Assembly (NCBI GenBank): GCA_018716485.1
Contig: DVJY01000054.1
Coordinates: 1 to 64,000, forward strand
From: Candidatus Scybalocola faecipullorum
GTDB lineage: Bacteria > Bacillota > Clostridia > Lachnospirales > Lachnospiraceae
Direction: 5' to 3'
Length of the DNA: 64,000 nucleotides
Within the stretch, counting starts at the first letter, position 1. The number at the start of each line of letters is the position of its first letter. A model generated the notes under the pieces. It ran no database searches. It was not told the origin of the DNA and worked only from the letters and a program-made list of their open reading frames with translations. The position numbers and the translations under genes are program-made. This document shows, piece by piece, positions 34,333 to 42,532 of the stretch.

Positions 34333-35560
34333 AGTAGTGATTGTCGGCGCCGGCGCAGCAGGGATGATGGCAGCGGTCACAGCGGCTGACTGCGGCCACG
34401 ATGTGACGGTACTTGAAAAGAATGACCGTCCCGGGAAAAAATTATATATCACAGGCAAAGGCCGCTGCAATATAACCAATGATTGTCCGGTGGAAGATTT
34501 GTTGTCGAATGTTGTGACAAATTCACGGTTTTTATATAGTGCCTTTTATCAATTCAACAGCCAGGATATGATGTCATTTTTGGAAAATGAAGGGTTGAAG
34601 CTAAAGGTAGAACGGGGGAAAAGAGTCTTTCCTCTGTCTGATAAATCATCTGATGTGATTCAAACGCTCAGACAGGCAATGGCAAAACGTAAAGTTGTCT
34701 GCTGTTATGGCGTTCAGGCAGCCCATCTCATATTTTCGGACGACGGCGCCCGGGTAAACGGTATAAAGTCGTCTGACGGGCATTTTTATCCGGCGGATGC
34801 AGTGATTATCGCAGCCGGCGGTCTTTCCTATCCGTCGACCGGGTCTGCGGGAGACGGATATGCACTGGCAAAGGAAGCGGGACATCAAGTGACGCCGACG
34901 ATGCCGTCACTTGTGCCTTTAAATATAGAAGAGCCGTGGTGCGCCAGCCTTCAGGGACTGTCCCTGAAAAATGTCCGTCTTAGTGTGAAGGATGGGAAAA
35001 AGGTACTGTTCGATGACTTTGGAGAGATGCTGTTTACCCATTTCGGTATCAGCGGTCCGCTGGTTTTAAGCGCCGGGGCAATCTGTCTAAAGCAGCTCAA
35101 CAGTAAACATCTTCAAGTATGCATTGACCTGAAACCTGCACTGACGCTAAAACAATTGGACGAGAGGCTTTTAAAAGATTTTGAAAAATATCATAATAAA
35201 CAATACAGAAATGCATTATCCGATTTACTGCCGAATAAACTGATTCCGGTTATTGTGGATTTATCCGGCATTGACCCGTATAAGAGGGTCCATGAAATTC
35301 AAAAGGAAGAAAGACACCGTCTGGGAGCCCTCCTAAAGCAGATGACAATGACAGCAGTCGGAACACGGGGCTATAATGAAGCTATTATTACGCGGGGCGG
35401 CGTGTCGGTCAAAGAAGTAGATCCCTCTTCGATGGCTTCAAAACTTAAGCAGGGATTGTATTTTGCCGGCGAAGTCCTTGATCTGGATGCATTGACAGGC
35501 GGCTTTAATCTGCAGATTGCATGGTCTACGGGGCGGCTTGCCGGAATGAATATTAAATAA
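34325..35560 (+). CDS. NAD(P)/FAD-dependent oxidoreductase, HI0933/BaiN-like family
   Basis: 411-residue flavoprotein with the Rossmann FAD motif VIVGAGAAGMMAAVTAA at the N-terminus, KKLYITGKGRCNITNDCP, AAGGLSYPSTGSAGDGYALAK and the closing GEVLDLDALTGGFNLQIAW with the second FAD contact. Members are widespread. One clostridial relative (BaiN) has been linked to bile-acid dehydroxylation, but that cannot be transferred here. The start at 34325 overlaps the rpiR-type gene stop. The gene precedes cmk, as in other Clostridia. Confidence 0.9.
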   Translation: MSKVVIVGAGAAGMMAAVTAADCGHDVTVLEKNDRPGKKLYITGKGRCNITNDCPVEDLLSNVVTNSRFLYSAFYQFNSQDMMSFLENEGLKLKVERGKRVFPLSDKSSDVIQTLRQAMAKRKVVCCYGVQAAHLIFSDDGARVNGIKSSDGHFYPADAVIIAAGGLSYPSTGSAGDGYALAKEAGHQVTPTMPSLVPLNIEEPWCASLQGLSLKNVRLSVKDGKKVLFDDFGEMLFTHFGISGPLVLSAGAICLKQLNSKHLQVCIDLKPALTLKQLDERLLKDFEKYHNKQYRNALSDLLPNKLIPVIVDLSGIDPYKRVHEIQKEERHRLGALLKQMTMTAVGTRGYNEAIITRGGVSVKEVDPSSMASKLKQGLYFAGEVLDLDALTGGFNLQIAWSTGRLAGMNIK

Positions 35561-35589
35561 TATATAAGTAAAAAGGAGCGTTTAAGACG

Positions 35590-36261
35590 ATGGGTTTTAA
35601 TATTGCTATTGACGGCCCTGCTGGTGCCGGAAAAAGTACGATTGCCAAAAAAGCGGCCGCTGATCTGGGCTTTATTTATGTAGATACAGGAGCCATGTAT
35701 CGGGCGCTGGCTTTATATTTTATCAGAAACGGCATTGATGGGGCTGACGAAGAAGCCATTAAAAATGCATTGACGCAAATTTCCGTGACGCTGCAGTACA
35801 GCGGCGGTACCCAGCAGGTGCTGCTCAACGGTGAAAATGTTTCAGATCTGATCAGAACTGAAGAAGTATCACGGATGACTTCGGTTACATCAGCGCTGGG
35901 CTGTGTGAGGGAAAAATTGCTTTCACTGCAGCAGGATATGGCTGCGGCACACGATGTCATTATGGATGGTAGAGACATCGGAACAAATGTGCTTCCTAAT
36001 GCGGATATTAAAATTTATCTGACAGCTTCTGTGGCCGAGCGGGCAAGACGGCGCTATTTGGAGCAGAAGCAAAAAGGAGGTACGAGCAGTCTGGAGGAAA
36101 TAGAGAAAGATATTATTGAGAGGGATACGCGGGATAAAAACCGGGCCATCGCACCGCTGCGCCGGGCAGAAGATGCCGTTTATCTGGATACATCGGATAT
36201 GAATATTGATGAAGTCGCCGCCGAAATTGAACGATTATACCGGGAGAAGATCAGATCATGA
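35590..36261 (+). CDS. cmk: Cytidylate kinase
   Basis: Phosphorylates CMP and dCMP. P-loop GPAGAGKST (about residues 9-17), VDTGAMYRALALY, MDGRDIGTNVLPNADIKIYL and the RDTRDKNRAIAPL lid all match. The 223 residues are normal. AAAAGGAG precedes the ATG. Its TGA overlaps the ispH ATG (ATGA), a coupled arrangement that together with the S1 gene is the conserved cmk-ispH-rpsA order of Clostridia. Confidence 0.97.
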   Translation: MGFNIAIDGPAGAGKSTIAKKAAADLGFIYVDTGAMYRALALYFIRNGIDGADEEAIKNALTQISVTLQYSGGTQQVLLNGENVSDLIRTEEVSRMTSVTSALGCVREKLLSLQQDMAAAHDVIMDGRDIGTNVLPNADIKIYLTASVAERARRRYLEQKQKGGTSSLEEIEKDIIERDTRDKNRAIAPLRRAEDAVYLDTSDMNIDEVAAEIERLYREKIRS

Positions 36262-37097
36262 AAGTTATTCTTGCAAAAACTGCCGGTTTTTGTCCCGGTG
36301 TTAAACGTGCGGTAGATCTGGTGTATCAGGAAGCGGGAAAAGGCAGCGTGTATACGTTCGGTCCTATTATCCACAATGAAGCTGTTGTGGAAGATTTGAA
36401 GGATAAGGGCGTCAAGGTTGCAGAATCCATTGATGATATTCCGGAAGACCCGAAGACAACGGTCGTTATCAGATCCCATGGCGTTTCAAAAAAAACCAGT
36501 GAGGCAATCGCGGCAAAAGGCGTACATGTGCTTGATGCCACATGTCCGTTTGTTAAAAAGATTCATCGCATTGTGATGGAAAAGGGCAGCGAAGGCAGAG
36601 AAATCATCATTATCGGTGATCCGCAGCATCCGGAAGTGGAGGCAATCTGCGGATGGTGCGATAGAGAACCGACGGTTATTGAGAATGTCGGACAGGCTGC
36701 AGCTTTTGTTCCAAAATGGTCAGAAAAATTATGTGTTGTTTCACAGACGACATTTAATTACAAGAAATTTCAAGAATTAGTTGAAATTCTTTCAAAAAAA
36801 GGTTATGATATATTATGTTTAAATACGATATGCAACGCAACTGAGGAAAGACAGTCAGAGGCAAAGCGTATCGCTGCTTCAGTCGATGCTATGATAGTCA
36901 TCGGAGGGAAAAACAGCTCAAATACACAAAAACTTTATGAAATAAGTAAAAAAGAATGTAAAAATACTTACTATATACAGGCACTTGGTGACTTAGATTT
37001 CTCTAAAATGGAATCTGTAGATAATGTAGGTATTACAGCAGGGGCTTCAACCCCAAATAATATTATCGAGGAGGTTCATAAAGCATGTCAGAAATGA
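36258..37097 (+). CDS. ispH: 4-hydroxy-3-methylbut-2-enyl diphosphate reductase IspH
   Basis: Iron-sulfur enzyme for the last step of the MEP pathway, giving IPP and DMAPP. Cluster cysteines are C12 (AGFCPGVKRA), the one in LDATCPFVKK, and the one in LNTICNATEERQ. Conserved FGPIIHN and SQTTFN motifs are also visible. The length of 279 residues is the stand-alone size. In many Clostridia ispH is fused to ribosomal protein S1. Here the two are separate frames overlapping by 13 bases. The second half (about 36760-37060) is noticeably more AT-rich and uses ATA codons more than the first half. Confidence 0.96.
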   Translation: MKVILAKTAGFCPGVKRAVDLVYQEAGKGSVYTFGPIIHNEAVVEDLKDKGVKVAESIDDIPEDPKTTVVIRSHGVSKKTSEAIAAKGVHVLDATCPFVKKIHRIVMEKGSEGREIIIIGDPQHPEVEAICGWCDREPTVIENVGQAAAFVPKWSEKLCVVSQTTFNYKKFQELVEILSKKGYDILCLNTICNATEERQSEAKRIAASVDAMIVIGGKNSSNTQKLYEISKKECKNTYYIQALGDLDFSKMESVDNVGITAGASTPNNIIEEVHKACQK

Positions 37098-38194
37098 GTT
37101 TTGAACAATTACTGGAGGCATCATTGAAAACTATAAGAACAGGAGAAGTCGTTGAAGGCACCGTGATCGATGTTAAAGAAGATGAGATCATCTTAAATAT
37201 AGGCTACAAAGCGGACGGAATCATTTCAAGAAATGAATATTCCAATACACCGAACCTTGATTTAAGAACAGTTGTCAATGTCGGTGATACGATGCAGGCA
37301 AAGGTACTCAAAGTCAATGACGGCGAAGGTCAGGTGCTCCTGACATATAAGCGTCTTCTTGCAGAAAGAGGCAATAAGCGTCTTGAAGAAGCCTACGAAA
37401 ATAAAGAAGTACTGACAGCAAAGGTTGACAAAGTATTAGACGGCGGTTTAAGTGTTGTGATCGATGAAGCAAGAGTCTTTATCCCGGCAAGTCTTGTATC
37501 TGATACTTATGAAAAAAATCTTGGCAAATACGCCGATCAGGAAATTTCTTTTGTTATTACCGAGTTTAATCCAAGAAAGAGAAGAATTATCGGTGACAGA
37601 AAGCAGCTGCTCCTTGCTGAAAAAGCAAAGAAACAGGCTGAATTGTTTGCAAGGATTGAACCGGGCATGATTGTGGAAGGTAAAGTGAAGAATGTCACAG
37701 ATTTCGGCGCATTCATTGATCTTGGCGGCGCAGACGGACTGCTTCATATTTCCGAGATGTCATGGGGTCGTGTTGAGAATCCGAAGAAAGTATTAAAAGT
37801 CGGTGATATGATTAAAGTCCTTATCAAAGATATTCAGGGCGAAAAGATTGCGCTCAGCCTTAAATTCGAGGATCAGAATCCGTGGCTGACAGCATCTGAA
37901 AAATATGCGATCGGCAACGTTGTCAGCGGACATGTAGCGAGAATGACAGACTTTGGTGCGTTTGTAGAACTTGAACCGGGCGTTGATGCACTGCTTCATG
38001 TATCTCAGATTTCCAAAGAACATGTAGACAAACCTGCAGATGTATTAAAGATCGGTCAGGATATTACAGCAAAAGTTGTAGATTTCAATGGCGAAGAAAA
38101 GAAAATCAGCCTGAGCATCAAAGCACTTGATGCGGATAAAGCGGAAGAAAGCGAGCAGGCACCGGAAGAAAATTCCGCAGAAGTGACAGAATAA
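37085..38194 (+). CDS. S1 RNA-binding domain protein (ribosomal protein S1-like)
   Basis: 369 residues with four S1 (OB-fold) repeats at about 18-85, 108-172, 195-265 and 280-350. The last two have the strongest consensus (GKVKNVTDFGAFIDLGGADGLLH, noted in parts, and HVARMTDFGAFVEL). The C-terminal tail is acidic. Its role is mRNA binding on the 30S subunit or RNA metabolism. Short Firmicutes S1 homologues are not always ribosomal. The ATG is ten bases after GAGGAGG inside ispH, and the overlap suggests translational coupling. Confidence 0.92.
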   Translation: MSEMSFEQLLEASLKTIRTGEVVEGTVIDVKEDEIILNIGYKADGIISRNEYSNTPNLDLRTVVNVGDTMQAKVLKVNDGEGQVLLTYKRLLAERGNKRLEEAYENKEVLTAKVDKVLDGGLSVVIDEARVFIPASLVSDTYEKNLGKYADQEISFVITEFNPRKRRIIGDRKQLLLAEKAKKQAELFARIEPGMIVEGKVKNVTDFGAFIDLGGADGLLHISEMSWGRVENPKKVLKVGDMIKVLIKDIQGEKIALSLKFEDQNPWLTASEKYAIGNVVSGHVARMTDFGAFVELEPGVDALLHVSQISKEHVDKPADVLKIGQDITAKVVDFNGEEKKISLSIKALDADKAEESEQAPEENSAEVTE

Positions 38195-38229
38195 TTGGCA
38201 GCTGCCAGATTTTGTGATAAAGCTGGTCG

Positions 38230-38266
38230 GGACTGTTGTTCATCGAACAGCAGTCCTTCTTTTTTT
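38230..38266 (+). terminator. Intrinsic terminator after the S1 gene
   Basis: GGACTGTTGTTC (38230-38241) pairs with GAACAGCAGTCC (38245-38256; one G-T pair), followed by TTCTTTTTTT. Confidence 0.92.
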
Positions 38267-38278
38267 GGAGGATGTTGC

Positions 38279-39103
38279 ATGAATATATTTAACAGCATAC
38301 GCATGCGCAGTTATCTCGAGCATTTGGTTGTCGGCGTAGCCGTATTTTTTGTTGGCGCAGGTATACTATACGGGATTATCGAAGAGATGGTCACCAGTTA
38401 TCTGCCTGAAAGCAGATATGCCTATATATGCGGTATTATTGCCAGCGGCGCAATGGTTTTATGCGGTATTGTGTTTATTTTTCGGGCTTTTTATATGGAT
38501 AAGAAAATCTTTGTCCATTTAAATACAGAAGAAAGACAGCTTTTCTTTAAAGAACTGAATGATGCAACGACGATGATTTTCGGGCACAGGCTGATTATCA
38601 CTCAGCATTTTATATTAATTTACGCCCGGAAATTTAAATCCTTTATCCATCTTTGGAAGCTGGATGATCTGACGGCGTGTTATGGAAAGGCGATCTATTC
38701 TGAAGGTGTTCAGAAGCCGGATGGATACCGGCTCGTCATCAGTGACGAACGTTTCGAGCCGATGGTCTGTATGATCAAAGGGGAGGCCGCGCTGGTGATG
38801 GATGAAGCCTACAGAGCAATCATAAGTCTTGCGCCGTGGGTATTTACAGATAATTTTGAGGAATTTATGAATGCCTATACGCGCAGAGCGCGAAAAAAAG
38901 CATTTGCAAAAGAGATCGAACACCGGAAGGCAGCGATGCATCAGACGGAAGTCAGTGATGATACGCTGCCGATGGATGTGATTACTGCTGCGGATATTAT
39001 TAAAGCTTTCAATGAGGCCCAGAAGAAAAAGCCGAAGCCAAAAGTCGATCCGAAATCTATTTTGCAAAAACATTTACAAGACTCCGGACATAATCAGAAA
39101 TAA
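38279..39103 (+). CDS. Hypothetical membrane protein
   Basis: 274 residues, not recognised. Two hydrophobic helices (about 15-37 and 48-70) are followed by a soluble domain of about 150 residues with alternating beta-strand-like segments (HFILIYARKFKSFIHLWKL, YRLVISDERFEPMV) that resembles a PH-like or YcxB-like fold in pattern only. A basic helical region and a Lys/Pro-rich C-terminus follow. GGAGG is seven bases before the ATG. The frame is open upstream through the terminator, but that part is unlikely to be coding. Its last 47 bases overlap the converging YprB-like gene. Confidence 0.75.
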   Translation: MNIFNSIRMRSYLEHLVVGVAVFFVGAGILYGIIEEMVTSYLPESRYAYICGIIASGAMVLCGIVFIFRAFYMDKKIFVHLNTEERQLFFKELNDATTMIFGHRLIITQHFILIYARKFKSFIHLWKLDDLTACYGKAIYSEGVQKPDGYRLVISDERFEPMVCMIKGEAALVMDEAYRAIISLAPWVFTDNFEEFMNAYTRRARKKAFAKEIEHRKAAMHQTEVSDDTLPMDVITAADIIKAFNEAQKKKPKPKVDPKSILQKHLQDSGHNQK

Positions 39104-40115
39104 GTCCGGGAGATTCTTCCAACCGGCTGGCGCAAAACCACAGCTCCCGGCTGGTACTGTCTTGTTTAAATACTGGTGTGATGACCGGATCGGATTCCGG
39201 CAGAAAGAAATCCGTCTTTTTTGTGTAGCAGTTGTGACGGGTTGCTTTTTGCCGGAATTTTTTATCTACAAATGCGGCGACACTTTTATGTATAGCCTCA
39301 TCCTCTAAAGGAAGGTATTCATAGTCTTTGTAATTTTCATAAAAATATTTCAGTTGTCCGTCAAATCCGTGGACAGTGAGAATGGCTGTATCTTTATCCA
39401 GCTGCAGCGACGCAATGGTCCGACCGGCAGTGACGGCAACAGGGACGGGGGAAGGCAGATACAGCGTTAGACACAGATCCGCGCCGCTGCGCAGGGGCTG
39501 TCCGAACGTGTAATTGCCGTCAAAAAGATTAAGATAGGAAAGCATCGGCAGCAGGCCGAACATACCTTTGACATCTTCATAATTATGGAGCATTAAAGCA
39601 TCAAAGGCCTGCCGGTTTTTTGTCTGTATGTAGTCGGTATAAACTTGGATCAGTTCACCGCCGCTGTATGTATCTTTGCGGTCAAGACCGAGAAAATCTT
39701 CCACGGATTTTTGCTTCATACTGGTCATTCCGAAAAATTTTTTGTAATGGCGCAGACGGCTGTATAAATCCAGATGCTCCACATGAGCCAAAGGGTCGTC
39801 CATGTGATGCCGGGAGGCCTTTTTGCGGATATACGGAAAGTCAAATGTGGCGCCGTTAAAGGAAATACAGTAATCTGACCGGGAAGCCGTCCGGGCGAAA
39901 GCTTCCAAAAGCAGCCGTTCTCCGGCGTCGGTTTTAGTTTCGTCAAACCACTGTATGATCTGCCAGACGCCGTCCTGAATAAAACTGCATCCGATCATAT
40001 ACAGATGGGAGGAATCCGGGGGAAATCCGGTCGTTTCAATATCAAAAAATAAAGTGCCCTCAGGCAGCGCCGCGGATGTGATGTCCTTCGGCAGAGAAGA
40101 ACGGGCAGTTATCAT
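39057..40115 (-). CDS. YprB-like ribonuclease H-fold exonuclease
   Basis: 352-residue protein with a DEDD-type exonuclease core: Exo I LFFDIETTGF near residues 22-31, CISFNGATFDFPYI (Exo II-like), and YNYEDVKGM-type Exo III seen as LHNYEDVKG. It resembles Bacillus YprB, whose substrate is uncertain; nucleic acid is assumed. The ATG at 40115 is preferred because AGGTGA lies upstream at suitable spacing; the frame continues 13 codons further. It is transcribed divergently from ruvA. Confidence 0.85.
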   Translation of the reverse strand: MITARSSLPKDITSAALPEGTLFFDIETTGFPPDSSHLYMIGCSFIQDGVWQIIQWFDETKTDAGERLLLEAFARTASRSDYCISFNGATFDFPYIRKKASRHHMDDPLAHVEHLDLYSRLRHYKKFFGMTSMKQKSVEDFLGLDRKDTYSGGELIQVYTDYIQTKNRQAFDALMLHNYEDVKGMFGLLPMLSYLNLFDGNYTFGQPLRSGADLCLTLYLPSPVPVAVTAGRTIASLQLDKDTAILTVHGFDGQLKYFYENYKDYEYLPLEDEAIHKSVAAFVDKKFRQKATRHNCYTKKTDFFLPESDPVITPVFKQDSTSRELWFCASRLEESPGLISDYVRSLVNVFAK

Positions 40116-40156
40116 TTTAAAATCACCTGTACTTTCGTAAAAAAATAGGTACATGT

Positions 40157-40185
40157 ATTATAACTGCTTTTAGCTGCAAGGTAAA
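40157..40185 (-). promoter_or_regulatory. Promoter of the YprB-like gene
   Basis: On the minus strand: TTTACC (40185-40180), a 17-base spacer and a perfect TATAAT (40162-40157). Confidence 0.65.
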
Positions 40186-40193
40186 GTTATTCC

Positions 40194-40222
40194 TTGAATT
40201 TCAAAATACCATCATGTATAAT
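40194..40222 (+). promoter_or_regulatory. Promoter of ruvAB
   Basis: TTGAAT (40194-40199), a 17-base spacer and a perfect TATAAT (40217-40222), 33 bases before the ruvA ATG. Confidence 0.82.
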
Positions 40223-40254
40223 AGAACTGATGTTTGTTAATAAGGAGAATTCAG

Positions 40255-40863
40255 ATGATTTCATATATCAAAGGTGAACTGGCACATATCGGTGAGGATT
40301 ATATTATTGTGGAGAACGGCAATATCGGCTATGAGATCCGTGTTCCGGCCACTGTATTGGATGAGATGTCTTATGTGGGCGCTCAGGTGAAAGTTTATAC
40401 ATATATGTATGTCAGGGAAGACGTGCTGGCGCTGTATGGTTTTTTGACAAGAGATGATCTTTCGGTGTTTAAACAGCTGATTACGGTCAGCGGAATCGGC
40501 CCGAAGGGGGCGCTGGGAATTTTGTCGACGATCGCAGCCGATGATCTGAGATTTGCAGTGCTGGCCGGAGATATCCGGACCATCTCCAAGGCGCCGGGCA
40601 TTGGAAAGAAGACGGCGCAGAAGCTGATTATTGAATTAAAGGACAAGATGAGTCTGGAAGATGCCTTTGAATCCAAAATTTCTGAAAACCATGGAGAAAA
40701 TACGGGGGTCCCTGACAGCAGAAATGATGCTGTGCTGGCACTGACAGCGCTGGGCTACGGCCAGGCAGAAGCGATGAAAGCGGTAAAGATGTGTCCTGTC
40801 AATGATGATATGACGACAGATGAGATATTGAAGCTGGCATTGAAAAAGCTGATGACATTTTAA
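40255..40863 (+). CDS. ruvA: Holliday junction branch migration protein RuvA
   Basis: DNA-binding subunit that holds the four-way junction and loads RuvB. It opens with MISYIKGEL and the N-terminal OB fold. Two helix-hairpin-helix motifs are visible ([16 protein letters not shown] and [22 protein letters not shown]), then an acidic linker and the small RuvB-binding domain III ([21 protein letters not shown]). The 202 residues are typical. Start 40255 follows AAGGAG. ruvB follows by 26 bases. Confidence 0.96.
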   Translation: MISYIKGELAHIGEDYIIVENGNIGYEIRVPATVLDEMSYVGAQVKVYTYMYVREDVLALYGFLTRDDLSVFKQLITVSGIGPKGALGILSTIAADDLRFAVLAGDIRTISKAPGIGKKTAQKLIIELKDKMSLEDAFESKISENHGENTGVPDSRNDAVLALTALGYGQAEAMKAVKMCPVNDDMTTDEILKLALKKLMTF

Positions 40864-40889
40864 GGACACAAATATTTTGGAGGCTGAAC

Positions 40890-41891
40890 ATGAATAAAAG
40901 AGTGATAACAACAGAGCTTATGGAAGAAGATATAGGCATAGAGAATCATCTGCGCCCTAAACTGTTAGAAGATTATATCGGACAGACAGGCATAAAAGAT
41001 AAGCTGAAAGTTTATATTCAGGCCGCAAAGCAGCGGGAAGAGCCGTTGGATCATGTGCTTTTTTACGGGCCGCCGGGGCTGGGAAAGACAACGTTGGCCA
41101 TGATCATTGCCAATGAGATGAATGTCCATCTTAAAATCACCAGCGGGCCGGCGATTGAAAAGCCCGGAGAGATCGCGGCTGTTTTAAACAGCCTTTCTGA
41201 AGGCGATGTGCTGTTTATTGATGAGATCCATCGTATGAACCGTCAGGTGGAAGAAGTTTTGTATCCGGCGATGGAAGATTTTGCCATTGACATTATGATC
41301 GGCAAGGGTGCCACGGCACGGTCTGTCCGTCTTGATCTTCCAAGATTTACGCTTGTAGGGGCGACGACGAGAGCAGGCATGCTTTCAGCACCGCTGCGTG
41401 ATCGATTCGGTGTTGTCAGCAGGCTGGAATTTTATAAGCCGGAGGAATTGTGCCAGATTATACGGCGGTCGGCCAAGGTGCTGGGAGTTAAGATCGATGA
41501 GGCGGGCGCCATGGAACTGGCAAGACGTTCCAGAGGAACGCCGAGGCTGGCGAACCGGCTTTTAAAACGAGTCAGAGATTTTGCCCAAGTACGGTTTCAC
41601 GGGGATATTACAAAAGAGGCGGCGGATTATGCGCTGGATCTTCTGGAAGTGGATAAATTCGGTCTCGATCATATCGACAGAAGGGTGCTGCTGACGATGA
41701 TCGATCAGTTTGACGGCGGACCGGTAGGTCTGGACACGCTGGCAGCAGCTATCGGTGAAGACGCAGCCACATTGGAAGACGTTTATGAGCCTTATTTGCT
41801 GCAGAACGGACTGATTGCCAGAACGCCCCGGGGCAGAATGGCTACCGCCGCAGCCTATGAACATTTTCACAGGCATAAATCTGAAAAATAA
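40890..41891 (+). CDS. ruvB: Holliday junction branch migration helicase RuvB
   Basis: Hexameric AAA+ motor of the RuvABC system. It shows [12 protein letters not shown], Walker [12 protein letters not shown], Walker B LFIDEIHR, sensor [21 protein letters not shown] (in parts) and the C-terminal winged helix with TPRGRMAT. The length of 333 residues is standard. It is co-transcribed with ruvA. Confidence 0.97.
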   Translation: MNKRVITTELMEEDIGIENHLRPKLLEDYIGQTGIKDKLKVYIQAAKQREEPLDHVLFYGPPGLGKTTLAMIIANEMNVHLKITSGPAIEKPGEIAAVLNSLSEGDVLFIDEIHRMNRQVEEVLYPAMEDFAIDIMIGKGATARSVRLDLPRFTLVGATTRAGMLSAPLRDRFGVVSRLEFYKPEELCQIIRRSAKVLGVKIDEAGAMELARRSRGTPRLANRLLKRVRDFAQVRFHGDITKEAADYALDLLEVDKFGLDHIDRRVLLTMIDQFDGGPVGLDTLAAAIGEDAATLEDVYEPYLLQNGLIARTPRGRMATAAAYEHFHRHKSEK

Positions 41892-41899
41892 AAAACGCC

Positions 41900-41928
41900 T
41901 TGTGCTTTCTGAAACTATCGTTTATAAT
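41900..41928 (+). promoter_or_regulatory. Promoter of zapA
   Basis: TTGTGC (41900-41905), a 17-base spacer and a perfect TATAAT (41923-41928), directly after the ruvB stop. Confidence 0.75.
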
Positions 41929-41968
41929 AATGGTTATCGAAAGAACGTATGATGGGAGGATGGCAGGC

Positions 41969-42382
41969 ATGTCATTAAAAACAGATATACAAGTTTTAAT
42001 CGGCGGCAAGGTCTATACATTGAGCGGTTATGAGAGCGAGGAATATCTTCAGAAGATTGCGCTTTATATAAATAATAAGATGGAAGAGATGAACGAGGCA
42101 CCAAACTATAAGCGGCTGAACAGCGATATGCAGAAGATTCTTCTGGAGATGAATATGGCTGATGATTTTTATAAGGCAAAACATCAGATTGAAGTATTGG
42201 AGGCGGATATCGAGGATAAGGATAAGATTGAATATGACTTAAAGCATGAATTGATCGCGTCACAAATCCGCCTTGAGGATGCAAATAAAGAAATCGAGCG
42301 CCTTAAAAATGAAAATAATGAACTTCAGAAGCAAATTGTGAAGCTTGAGGCAAAGACAGCGGCAGGCGGCCGCAGATCATAA
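41969..42382 (+). CDS. zapA: Cell division protein ZapA
   Basis: FtsZ-ring associated protein. It has the short ZapA head (VLIGGKVYTLSGYESEEYLQKIALYIN, read in two parts) and a long C-terminal coiled coil (about residues 70-130, heptad-rich Glu/Lys/Leu). The 137 residues are longer than in Bacillus, mainly through the coil. The ATG at 41969 is nine bases after GGGAGG; the frame is open further upstream but lacks an RBS there. A terminator follows. Confidence 0.9.
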   Translation: MSLKTDIQVLIGGKVYTLSGYESEEYLQKIALYINNKMEEMNEAPNYKRLNSDMQKILLEMNMADDFYKAKHQIEVLEADIEDKDKIEYDLKHELIASQIRLEDANKEIERLKNENNELQKQIVKLEAKTAAGGRRS

Positions 42383-42391
42383 TGGGGGTGG

Positions 42392-42424
42392 AAAGTGCTG
42401 TACATAGGTCACAGCACTTTTTTG
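42392..42424 (+). terminator. Intrinsic terminator after zapA
   Basis: AAAGTGCTGT (42392-42401) pairs perfectly with ACAGCACTTT (42411-42420) and is followed by further T bases. Confidence 0.92.
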
Positions 42425-42469
42425 TATGAAAAGCCCGGCAGGTCCGGCATGCCTGCACTGAGCGGATAT

Positions 42470-42498
42470 TTGACGGACAGATATTTGAAGAGTATATT
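42470..42498 (+). promoter_or_regulatory. Promoter of the U32 peptidase-ftsW-PBP unit
   Basis: TTGACG (42470-42475), a 17-base spacer and TATATT (42493-42498), 35 bases before the U32 gene. Confidence 0.78.
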
Positions 42499-42532
42499 TT
42501 TAATGAATACAGGATAAATACAGGAGATGATT

